The translations under genes were made by a program, and so were the position numbers. Of a DNA stretch of 39,687 nucleotides, positions 13,680 to 21,186 are shown one piece after another (position 1 is the first letter of the stretch; the number at the start of each line of letters is the position of its first letter). The DNA is taken from contig CADAGD010000009.1 of NCBI GenBank assembly GCA_902787375.1, positions 1 through 39,687 on the forward strand, written 5' to 3'. This stretch comes from an uncultured Eubacteriales bacterium (GTDB taxonomy: Bacteria > Bacillota > Clostridia > Christensenellales > CAG-138). The notes below the pieces were generated by a model that saw only the letters and a program-made list of their open reading frames with translations, had not been told where the DNA came from and did not search any database.

Positions 13680-14294
13680 ATGAAAAGAATCAATCGTGCC
13701 ATGTGCTTGGGGCTTTCAATATTCGTCGTCGCATCAACACTTTGGGGCTGTGACACGGTCTCGGACGATAAAGCTTCCATGAATACGGCTGAGCCTTACG
13801 AAAGCGTTTTGGCAACCGCTGATGTTTCGGGCTACATACTCGGTGAGAACGGTTATTTCGAGGATGAATACATCTGCGCCAACTGGCCGTCCATACTTGA
13901 ATTCAACGGCCTTAACGTCAACATAGCGCAGTATTCCGGCGTCACCGAAAAGGGGGATAAGCTGTTCTTCTCATATGTACTTGATAAGGGCGGTGATTTC
14001 AATTCGGAGCTGCGCAGCTTTGATTTCAACAGCTACTCAAGCTATCTGACGAACTCTCTGAACAAATACTATAAGCTGAAGGAGTTCGATTATATAGTGA
14101 TAGACGGTCACACCGCTCTTCGCGCCGTATACGACTATGCGCCCCCGGACGAGCCGGAAAAGCTCGTGCATGTTCTCCAAATCTCAATAGGTGTTGACGG
14201 ATGGATAATGGGGCTTTCATTCACATCAAAGGGGGAAATTCCGTCATACTGTGATGAGAGCGCGAGGAACATCAAATTCAAGGAGGGACATTGA
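13680..14294 (+). CDS. Putative lipoprotein of unknown function
   Basis: A 204-residue protein with a signal peptide and lipobox STLWGC (Cys24). The mature part is acidic and rich in aromatic residues (for example FNSYSSYLTNSLNKYYKL and IVIDGHTALRAVYDY) with alternating hydrophobic patterns typical of a small alpha/beta domain exposed outside the membrane. The HTALRAVY strand pattern resembles small extracytoplasmic substrate-independent lipoprotein domains, but I do not recognise a named family. It is divergent from the redox operon, and its stop is one base before the start codon of the hydrolase gene, so the two are co-translated. Confidence 0.7.
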   Translation: MKRINRAMCLGLSIFVVASTLWGCDTVSDDKASMNTAEPYESVLATADVSGYILGENGYFEDEYICANWPSILEFNGLNVNIAQYSGVTEKGDKLFFSYVLDKGGDFNSELRSFDFNSYSSYLTNSLNKYYKLKEFDYIVIDGHTALRAVYDYAPPDEPEKLVHVLQISIGVDGWIMGLSFTSKGEIPSYCDESARNIKFKEGH

Positions 14295-14295
14295 C

Positions 14296-15084
14296 TTGAA
14301 GCTGTTCGGCATAACCGTTTCCGAATCCGTTCGAACAAGGGATTGGGGATTTACCGAGGCAGCCATGCCCCGCTTTCACGACGGCGGCGGCGAATCCGGT
14401 ATGCTCATATGCCACGGCTTCGGCGGCTCACCCGCCAATATGCGCTGTTTGTATGAAAGGGCAGTCGAAATGGGCTTCACCGTTGCAGTCCCCCTACTGA
14501 CGGGACACGCGAAAACATTTGCGGACATGGAGCATTCGGGCTATATGGATTGGCGCAATGATGTTGATGAGGCGTTTTCTCGCCTTATCGACGCCGACTG
14601 CAAGCGCATATCCCTATGTGGACTTTCAATGGGAGCCCTTCTGATGTGCGACCTTTCCGAGCGTAAAGGCTCCGACCGTATAGCCGCTCAAATGCTTATA
14701 TGTCCGCCTGTAAGGATGGTTCGTTCGCTCAACATATCCTCAAGAATCGCGCCGATAATACCCTATGTTCAGACAAAGGACGCATTCCCATCCCCCGATA
14801 TGGAGATGTACTGCGGCATGGCGACGAGAAAGCTCGCGGACATACGAAAGCTTTCGGAAAGCATTATGGCAAATCCCGTAAGTCCGGACATACGAACTCT
14901 GCTCATTCAAGCCGGCAGGGATAACCGCGTTGCTCCCGTCACCTACTCCATGCTGAAAAAGCACATACCGCATTCTGAGTATATATATATGAAAGAAGCT
15001 CCTCACGGCATACCTTACAGCGACAGCGCGGATGAGCTTTGCGGCATATTTGAAGATTATTTTAAAACCGAAGCACGTCAATAA
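14296..15084 (+). CDS. Alpha/beta-hydrolase, carboxylesterase-like
   Basis: A 262-residue protein of the Est30/carboxylesterase type. It has the oxyanion segment HGFGGSP (residues 40-46), the nucleophile elbow CGLSMGA with Ser111, an acid residue Asp209 in QAGRDNRV and His237 in APHGI, giving a complete catalytic triad. No signal peptide, so it is cytoplasmic. The best start is a TTG at 14296, eight bases after GGAGGG; the longer open frame from 14251 overlaps the lipoprotein gene and has no ribosome binding site. The substrate is likely a short-chain ester, by family resemblance only. Confidence 0.82.
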   Translation: MKLFGITVSESVRTRDWGFTEAAMPRFHDGGGESGMLICHGFGGSPANMRCLYERAVEMGFTVAVPLLTGHAKTFADMEHSGYMDWRNDVDEAFSRLIDADCKRISLCGLSMGALLMCDLSERKGSDRIAAQMLICPPVRMVRSLNISSRIAPIIPYVQTKDAFPSPDMEMYCGMATRKLADIRKLSESIMANPVSPDIRTLLIQAGRDNRVAPVTYSMLKKHIPHSEYIYMKEAPHGIPYSDSADELCGIFEDYFKTEARQ

Positions 15085-15108
15085 ATCCGTATGATAAGCA
15101 TAAAAGGA

Positions 15109-15141
15109 TTCAGGGTGCGATTATATCCATCGCACCCTGAA
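15109..15141. terminator. Bidirectional hairpin terminator
   Basis: TTCAGGGTGCGA (15109-15120), 9-base loop, TCGCACCCTGAA (15130-15141): a perfect 12-bp stem between convergent genes. T tracts are short on both sides (minus strand TCCTTTTATG). Confidence 0.65.
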
Positions 15142-15174
15142 AGCATTTATTCTGTTCAATAAATTTCCCGTTGA

Positions 15175-15714
15175 TTATTTAACACCGAACATTCCCATGA
15201 CGTCGATATTGCCGATTATGGGCAGCTTCTTGGCTTTGCCTGTCGCGGCATTGACGATGCCGATTATGGCAAGAACGGAGATGCCTATTCCAACAATGGC
15301 AAGCAGGAGAGTTATGGGCCAAGGTGTTACTCTGTACGGTATTCCCCATACGGTCTTGGTGACCTTTATCATGCTCAGGAGTATGTCAAGTATGAAATAG
15401 ACGACCCACAATGCGAACAATGTAACGCCCTGTCTTACATGGAACCTTGTGAACTTGGATTCCTTGTTGGTGAACATGGGAATGAACACAAGAACACCGA
15501 GGTATGAAAGCCATGCGATACCCTTGTTGTTCTGGATATCCTGAGCGTCATATTCGCCCGTGGTATCCTCGGTATTCAGAACATTCTTTGCTTTGTCGGC
15601 AAAGTCGTTCGCCTTGCTGCCAACAGTTCCCTCAGCAGCTACGGGAGCTCCGCATTCAGGACAGAATTTTTCGCCTTCCGACACGTTAGCTCCGCACTTT
15701 CCACAAAAAGCCAT
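15175..15714 (-). CDS. Zinc-ribbon membrane protein (DUF4870-like)
   Basis: A 179-residue protein. The N-terminus is a zinc ribbon with two CxxC pairs: FCGKCGANVSEGEKFCPECG. After a polar linker, residues about 65-155 contain membrane helices: IAWLSYLGVLVFIPMF, the FHVRQGVTLFALWVVYFIL segment and a final helix pair in LLLAIVGIGISVLAIIGIVNAATG. The RFHVRQG element and helix order fit the DUF4870/TMEM-type small membrane proteins of Firmicutes. Function unknown. GGAGGG precedes the start, and a promoter lies at 15753-15781. Confidence 0.75.
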   Translation of the reverse strand: MAFCGKCGANVSEGEKFCPECGAPVAAEGTVGSKANDFADKAKNVLNTEDTTGEYDAQDIQNNKGIAWLSYLGVLVFIPMFTNKESKFTRFHVRQGVTLFALWVVYFILDILLSMIKVTKTVWGIPYRVTPWPITLLLAIVGIGISVLAIIGIVNAATGKAKKLPIIGNIDVMGMFGVK

Positions 15715-15752
15715 AATATTCCCTCCAAATCTTTATTTTATAAGGTATTCAT

Positions 15753-15781
15753 ATTATATCATATTAAATTCAAAATAACAA
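15753..15781 (-). promoter_or_regulatory. Promoter of the zinc-ribbon membrane protein gene
   Basis: On the minus strand TTGTTA (15781-15776), 17-base spacer, TATAAT (15758-15753) with TGA before the -10 (extended -10). Confidence 0.7.
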
Positions 15782-15830
15782 TAACATATTCTGAAATTCT
15801 CGAAATTTCCGACAATCCACCCTCCGAGCT

Positions 15831-17321
15831 CTATTCGCCCGTCTTTATCGAATAATCGTCTATCCTCATAACGGGATTTGCTCTTATTACTATTCTTTTA
15901 TCCGCAAATTCCGGTGTGTTTATGCGCTCCTCCATTTCATGCTCGCTGAGTATCCTTGACACATCGGGATGAGCTGTCACGGTGAATATGGCGCGGCTCG
16001 GATCATCGGCCATCTTTCTCAAAAGACCGCGCCTTATATTGAGCGCGGCGGTTTGAGCCGACATTATTCTTCCCGAACCGCTGCAATATGGGCATTCCTG
16101 CTGGAACCATCCCGAAATACCCGTACCGATTTTTTTCCTCGTCACCTCGACAAGCCCAAGGCCCGTCATTCCCACAACCACGGTCTTTGTATTATCGCAT
16201 CTTAAAGCTTCCTTTAATGTATCTATAACCTCAAGCCTGTCCTTCTCATCCGACATATCTATAAAATCAATTATGACTATGCCGCCTATGTCACGAAGTC
16301 GGAGCTGTCTTGCGATCTCAAACGCCGCCTCCTTATTTGTCTGGAGTATCGTATTCTCAAGGCTGTAATTTCCGACATACTTACCCGTGTTGACGTCTAT
16401 GCTTGTAAGCGCTTCCGTATTGTCTATCACAATATACGCTCCGCTTTTGAGCCGGACACGCCTTGAAAGCGCGGCGTCTATTTCCTTTTCAACACCGAAC
16501 AGCGAGAAAAGCTCCTCGTTTTTATCAACCGACTTTATTCTGTCGCGCCGCGCATCATCCACTATCCCGCGAAGAAGCTCATACTGCTCCGGGTCGTTGA
16601 CCATTACGCTCGAAACGCTGTCCGTGAACATATCCCGAACGAGCCTGTATATGAGCGAGTCCTCCTTATGGATAAGGCTCGGAGCGTTCGATTCCCCATA
16701 AAGCCTGCATATTCGGTTCCATTCATCAATGAGCGATGCCAATTCACCGCGAATGCTCTCCTCATCCATGCCCTCGGCAGCGGTTCGGACTATGACCCCG
16801 GAATCGTCCGGGAGCATATCGGATACTGTTTTTTTCAATCTCGCACGCTCATCCTCTCCCTTGATGCGCTTTGATATTCCGACAAAACGAGTACCCGGCA
16901 TGAATACCAGCATTCTCCCCGGAAGCGATATGGCAGTGCTTGCCCTCGCTCCTTTGGTTCCGATGGGTTCCTTGACTATCTGTATCATTATATCCTGACC
17001 CTGCTTCACCGCACGCTTATTATATTGCGAAGCCGTCAGGTCTATGCGCTCGCCGTCGAATACCGTCGAGCTGCTCTCGGCATCCCCCACATAGAGGAAC
17101 GCGTTCTTTTCCTCATTGATGTTTATAAATGCGGCAAGCATTCCGGGAAGCACATTCTGAACCCTTCCCTTATATATGTTGCCGACAAGTCTTTTCTTGT
17201 CGCGTCTTTCGATATAAAGCTCGACCGGCTTCCCATCCTCAAGCAGAACCACGCGGGTTATGTATGGGTTTGCATCGACCAGTATCCGCTTATCTGCGCT
17301 GTCATTCAAACGCGGTTTCAT
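15831..17321 (-). CDS. rng: Ribonuclease E/G family endoribonuclease
   Basis: A 496-residue protein. It opens with ILVDANPYITRVVLLEDGKPVELYIERR, then an S1 RNA-binding domain (GNIYKGRVQNVLPGMLAAFININ). The catalytic DNase I-like domain has TSIDVNTGKYVG with Asp309 and VIIDFIDM with Asp352, equivalent to the two metal-binding aspartates of RNase E. The zinc-link motif CPYC (410-413) follows, and a small-domain C-terminus. It processes rRNA precursors and degrades mRNA in the cytoplasm. The frame runs up to a TTG at 17354, but the ATG at 17321 has GGAG six bases upstream. It is the last gene of the radical SAM-DUF2344-rng operon. In many Clostridia rplU follows rng; here it does not. Confidence 0.93.
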   Translation of the reverse strand: MKPRLNDSADKRILVDANPYITRVVLLEDGKPVELYIERRDKKRLVGNIYKGRVQNVLPGMLAAFININEEKNAFLYVGDAESSSTVFDGERIDLTASQYNKRAVKQGQDIMIQIVKEPIGTKGARASTAISLPGRMLVFMPGTRFVGISKRIKGEDERARLKKTVSDMLPDDSGVIVRTAAEGMDEESIRGELASLIDEWNRICRLYGESNAPSLIHKEDSLIYRLVRDMFTDSVSSVMVNDPEQYELLRGIVDDARRDRIKSVDKNEELFSLFGVEKEIDAALSRRVRLKSGAYIVIDNTEALTSIDVNTGKYVGNYSLENTILQTNKEAAFEIARQLRLRDIGGIVIIDFIDMSDEKDRLEVIDTLKEALRCDNTKTVVVGMTGLGLVEVTRKKIGTGISGWFQQECPYCSGSGRIMSAQTAALNIRRGLLRKMADDPSRAIFTVTAHPDVSRILSEHEMEERINTPEFADKRIVIRANPVMRIDDYSIKTGE

Positions 17322-17350
17322 AGTTTTCTCCGTCGAACAGCCGCACGTCG

Positions 17351-18013
17351 TCAAAGCGCGGTTCTGTCCATCTCTATCTCAAGTCTTGTTATATCAGCCG
17401 AAGCCTGCACTCCGAGCTTATTATACAGCTCCTTCAAAAACATGTCGGGGTTCAAGCCCCCCTCCGCCGAAAGCACGCCCTTCAGCTTTATTTCCGCCCT
17501 TTGTCCTTCAACCTCGCAAACATCGACTGAAATGACCATTGGGCGGATGTCGGTTGGCTTGATGCCGCCCTTTGTCTTTTTCATAACGACTATCTCCCCG
17601 GACAAAAGCTCGTTTAAAGCCGACTTGACGGCGTCGGCGTCCACGCTTTTTTCAAACTTAACTTCCGCCATATAGCTTGCCGAGCGCATAGCCGAGGTAA
17701 GGCTCTTTCTTGATTCGCCCATGTCAAAGGCTTCGACTATCTCAATGCCCTTAGGCAGAACGGTCGATACCGCGTCGATAAAGCTTTCCGGCGGCATATA
17801 CTCGGTCAGAGTAACATCGAGGTACTCGCCCATGCTTATCATGCCAACGGAGAGCGCGGTGGCAAACGATACAAGCGGATGCGGATTGAAGCCCTGTGAA
17901 TAAGCAAGGGGCAGCTTGGCTCTGCGGAAAGCCCTCTGGAAAAGTCTCTGGACATCAAGATGCGATACAAATCTTACGGGCGCGCCCTTTGTAAATCTGA
18001 CTGCAAGCCTCAT
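17351..18013 (-). CDS. TIGR03936 / DUF2344 family protein
   Basis: A 220-residue protein beginning MRLAVRFTKGAPVRFVSHLDVQRLFQRAFRRAKLPLAYSQGF, with NPHPLVSFATALSVGMISMGEYLDV after it. These are the characteristic N-terminal segments of the DUF2344/TIGR03936 family, which is usually encoded next to a B12-binding-type radical SAM protein and RNase G. The role is probably in RNA or ribosome maturation, but this is not established to my knowledge. The ATG at 18013 overlaps the radical SAM stop (ATGA) and has GGAGGG six bases upstream; longer frames are rejected on this ground. Confidence 0.88.
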   Translation of the reverse strand: MRLAVRFTKGAPVRFVSHLDVQRLFQRAFRRAKLPLAYSQGFNPHPLVSFATALSVGMISMGEYLDVTLTEYMPPESFIDAVSTVLPKGIEIVEAFDMGESRKSLTSAMRSASYMAEVKFEKSVDADAVKSALNELLSGEIVVMKKTKGGIKPTDIRPMVISVDVCEVEGQRAEIKLKGVLSAEGGLNPDMFLKELYNKLGVQASADITRLEIEMDRTAL

Positions 18014-19878
18014 TTCGTGCCCTCCTTTTTTCCGCATATCTGCGCAGACCTTGCTCCGAAGCATCCGTTGCAGCCCTTGCGGCAATCATGCGTTATCAAC
18101 GCGGCGCAGGCACGCTCATGCTCTCTTTTAAGATAATCCATGCTCACGACCGCGTCCATATGTCCCCACGCAAGCGGCTCATCCAAGCCGATTTTCCTGT
18201 TTGCGAACTGCTCGACGGTCAATCCGTTCTCGGCAAAAGCGTTCTCCCACGCTTCCTTTTTAAAATGCTCATCCCACGAGTCGAGCCTCGCGCCGTTTTT
18301 ATAGGCGGATATAAGCACCTCGGAAAGCCTCCTGTCCCCTCTGGCAAACGCCGCCTCAAGCCGGCTTGTTTCGGAGAAGTGGCATGAAAACTCAACGCCC
18401 CTTATGCCCTTTAACGCTCCGCGCAGGAGTGCCTGACGGCGCAGAACCTCGTCCACCGAAATCTGCGGTTCCCATTGGAACGGCGTAAACGGCTTGGGAA
18501 CGAGTGTTGACGCCGATACGGTGCATCTCAATCCCTTTCCCCTCAGCTCCTTGGGCATCGAATAGAACTCCCTGCTGACCTTTCTCGCAAGCTCGGCAAT
18601 GCCAAGCACATCCTCATCCGTTTCGGTCGGAAGCCCGATCATAAAGTACAGCTTGACTCCGTGCCAGCCCGCGACGAAAGCGTCATGCACAGACCTTAAA
18701 AGGTCTTCCTCGGAAACTCCCTTGTTGATAACATCGCGGAGCCTCTGCGTTCCCGCCTCAGGCGCGAATGTCAAGCCGGTCTTTCTGACCTTCTGTATCT
18801 TCTCAAGATCATCCTTCAGGAATGAATCTATCCTCAGCGAGGGCAGGGATACGCTTACCCTGTCCTTTTCGTATCTTTCGAGTATTATCGGAACAAGCTC
18901 ATGGATATGCGAGTAATCGCCGCTCGAAAGTGAGAACACCGATATTTCATCATAGCCCGTGCAGTCGAGCGAATCATCCGCCTGTTTTATGACAGTTTCC
19001 ACCTCGCGCTCACGAATGGGGCGGTATATGAAACCCGCCTGACAAAATCTGCATCCCCTTGTGCATCCTCTGAATACCTCAAGCGCTACCCTGTCATGGA
19101 CTATGCTCATGTACGGCACTACAAGCTTCCCCGTATACTTTGCGGCGTCGAGGTTTTTGACTATCCTTCTCTCGACCTTCTCCGGCGCGTCCGGCTCAAT
19201 TCCATTTAAGCTTGAGAAATTGCCATTCTCATCATACTCGGCTTTGTAGAATGACGGAACATAAAGCCCGGATACGCGTGAAAGCCTTCTCAGAAGCTCC
19301 TTCTTTGAAGTCCCGCTCTTTTTCCACTCCGAGTAGGCGTCCATAAGCTCGTCCATGACCTCCTCGCCGTCGCCGAACACAAGCACATCCATTATATCGG
19401 CAATGGGTTCGGGATTGCAGACGCACGGCCCGCCGGCGATTATCAGCGGATCGCTTTCCGACCTGTCTGCGGCCCTCAAGGGTATCCCCGCAAGGTCAAG
19501 TACGGTGAGTATGTTCGTATAGCACATCTCATAGAGAAGCGAGAATCCGACTATATCAAACTCGCCAACCGGAGTTTTGGTCTCAAGGGTATAGATGGGC
19601 AGGTCGTTGTCGCGGAGCGCCTGCTCCATATCAAACCACGGAGCATACACCCTCTCACAGTAGGTGTCCTCCCTTTCGTTGAGAATGTTGTAGACTATGC
19701 GCTGACCCAAGTGGCTCATGCCTATCTCATAGACGTCCGGAAAGCACAGCGCAAAGCGGAACCTCGGCGTGCCATCGGGCATGTTAAGGTCTTTTACGCG
19801 CATATTGAGCTCTCCGCCCGTGTATCTTGTCGGCTTCTCAACATCGTTGAGAATACTGTTCAATTTGGAAATATTCAA
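18010..19878 (-). CDS. TIGR03960 family B12-binding-type radical SAM protein
   Basis: A 622-residue protein. The N-terminal domain (about 1-200) has a cobalamin-binding-like Rossmann pattern with CFPDVYEIGMSHLG and IIAGGPCVCNPEPIADIMDVLVFGDGE. The radical SAM domain carries the cluster motif RGCTRGCRFC (Cys272, Cys276, Cys279), then AGFIYRPIRERE and the barrel strands SLSSGDYSHI and VSLPSLRID. The C-terminal end has an added cysteine-rich motif, HDCRKGCNGCFG. This is the TIGR03960 family normally paired with DUF2344. The start is a TTG at 19878 with GGAGG five bases upstream; no ATG fits. It is the first gene of its operon, with promoter at 19924-19952. Confidence 0.92.
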   Translation of the reverse strand: MNISKLNSILNDVEKPTRYTGGELNMRVKDLNMPDGTPRFRFALCFPDVYEIGMSHLGQRIVYNILNEREDTYCERVYAPWFDMEQALRDNDLPIYTLETKTPVGEFDIVGFSLLYEMCYTNILTVLDLAGIPLRAADRSESDPLIIAGGPCVCNPEPIADIMDVLVFGDGEEVMDELMDAYSEWKKSGTSKKELLRRLSRVSGLYVPSFYKAEYDENGNFSSLNGIEPDAPEKVERRIVKNLDAAKYTGKLVVPYMSIVHDRVALEVFRGCTRGCRFCQAGFIYRPIREREVETVIKQADDSLDCTGYDEISVFSLSSGDYSHIHELVPIILERYEKDRVSVSLPSLRIDSFLKDDLEKIQKVRKTGLTFAPEAGTQRLRDVINKGVSEEDLLRSVHDAFVAGWHGVKLYFMIGLPTETDEDVLGIAELARKVSREFYSMPKELRGKGLRCTVSASTLVPKPFTPFQWEPQISVDEVLRRQALLRGALKGIRGVEFSCHFSETSRLEAAFARGDRRLSEVLISAYKNGARLDSWDEHFKKEAWENAFAENGLTVEQFANRKIGLDEPLAWGHMDAVVSMDYLKREHERACAALITHDCRKGCNGCFGARSAQICGKKEGTK

Positions 19879-19923
19879 GCAAGCCTCCGATTATAATTAT
19901 ATGGCAATATTTTTCATAATCTC

Positions 19924-19952
19924 ATTATACTGCAAAAAAAATCATAAGGCAA
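19924..19952 (-). promoter_or_regulatory. Promoter of the radical SAM-DUF2344-rng operon
   Basis: On the minus strand TTGCCT (19952-19947), 17-base spacer, TATAAT (19929-19924). Confidence 0.7.
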
Positions 19953-19981
19953 TGATAAAACCCATCCGACGGTTAATTATT

Positions 19982-20009
19982 TTGATGTTCCGCGAATATA
20001 AAATACAAT
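19982..20009 (+). promoter_or_regulatory. Possible promoter of the DacA-like gene
   Basis: TTGATG (19982-19987), 16-base spacer, TACAAT (20004-20009), about 20 bases before the ATG at 20032 with GGGAGG in between. Confidence 0.5.
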
Positions 20010-20031
20010 AAGCTATTTTGGGAGGCATTAT

Positions 20032-21177
20032 ATGAAAAAGCTGTATGCTGCTATACTCTCGCTGATAATTGTCGCTGTTATGGCTGTCCCCTGCCGAGCC
20101 GCAGAAGGCTCATGCCCCATCGACCTTTCGGGGGCGTCCGCCGCCATACTTATAAATACCGACACGGGAACCGTGATATTTGAGAAGAACTCCACACAGC
20201 CCGTGGAGGTCGCGGGACTTAAAAGACTGCCCGCTCTGCTTGCCATATGCTCGGCGTTCGATAACGGTCTTATCAATATGGATACCGATGTGCTTGTAAG
20301 CCCGGAGGCCGCCGCCATACGCGGAGCAACCGCGTTTCTTTCACCGAACGAGCATATAAAGGCGGGAGAGCTTTTAAAAGCGGCTGTCATACTCGCTCCC
20401 GGCGACGCCATATATTCGCTGCTTCACACGGTTTATCCCGGTGAAGCCTCCGCGCTCGAAGCCGTGAACGGTCTGCTCTCGGAGCTTGGAGCGTCCTCTG
20501 TTTCGGAAAGCATGGGAACCGAAGCGGAGCTTTCGCTCGAAGCCCTGTCAAAGGTTTGCGTCCGTCTTTCGTCGAGCGAGGCGTTTTTGAAATACTCATC
20601 GGTCTATCTTGACACCCTTCCGCACGAAAACGCCTCCGCTACGGAGTTGACCAATCCCAACAGGCTCGTCAGGCACTACTCCGGCTGCTTTGGCATGGCG
20701 ACCGGCTCCGTAGGCTCCTCCGAGTATTCGGGAGCGTTCATAGCGCGGCGCGGGAATACGACATTCCTCGCCATTGTCGCGGGGCTTCCCGACTCGGCAT
20801 CGAGATTCAAGCTCGGCTCGGATATGCTCGATTACGGCTTTGCGGCATACAGACTTGTTGAGATAGGAAAGGAAGGTGAATCGGCGGGAAGCGTTCCCGT
20901 AAACGGAGGTACGATAGGAAGCGTGGAGGCTGTGACAAAGGGCAATGTAACAGCTCTTATGCCCGTGAACGACGCGAAGGTTATTTCAAACGCGGATCTG
21001 CCGGAAAGCGTGGACGCTCCAATAGAGGAAGGAGCGGTGCTTGGCAGCTTAAAGCTGACTGATTCCTCCGGCAAGCTCATTGGCGAAGTTCCGCTCGTCG
21101 CCGTCCAAAGCGTTGAAAGCACAAGCTTCTGGGATTGTTTTATCAAGGTGCTGCTGCAATGGCTGAAGGCTGTATAA
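20032..21177 (+). CDS. D-Ala-D-Ala carboxypeptidase-like pseudoenzyme
   Basis: A 381-residue secreted protein with a signal peptide (to about residue 23). Over residues 35-275 it follows the DacA/PBP5 layout: AAILINTDTGTVIFEKN, the first-motif helix, the EAAAIRGATAFLSPNEHIKAGELLKAA segment, and TNPNRLVRHYSGCFGMATGSVGSSEYSGAF. All three active-site motifs are altered: SxxK is AGLK (61-64), SxN is PGD (123-125) and KTG is ATG (223-225). The C-terminal part resembles the PBP5 beta-rich tail with a terminal hydrophobic helix (FWDCFIKVLLQWLKAV). The frame is intact with GGGAGG six bases from the start, so it is not a decayed pseudogene. It probably binds peptidoglycan or a partner without catalysis. 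It converges on priA with nine bases between the stops. Confidence 0.82.
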   Translation: MKKLYAAILSLIIVAVMAVPCRAAEGSCPIDLSGASAAILINTDTGTVIFEKNSTQPVEVAGLKRLPALLAICSAFDNGLINMDTDVLVSPEAAAIRGATAFLSPNEHIKAGELLKAAVILAPGDAIYSLLHTVYPGEASALEAVNGLLSELGASSVSESMGTEAELSLEALSKVCVRLSSSEAFLKYSSVYLDTLPHENASATELTNPNRLVRHYSGCFGMATGSVGSSEYSGAFIARRGNTTFLAIVAGLPDSASRFKLGSDMLDYGFAAYRLVEIGKEGESAGSVPVNGGTIGSVEAVTKGNVTALMPVNDAKVISNADLPESVDAPIEEGAVLGSLKLTDSSGKLIGEVPLVAVQSVESTSFWDCFIKVLLQWLKAV

Positions 21178-21186
21178 CGCCATAGC

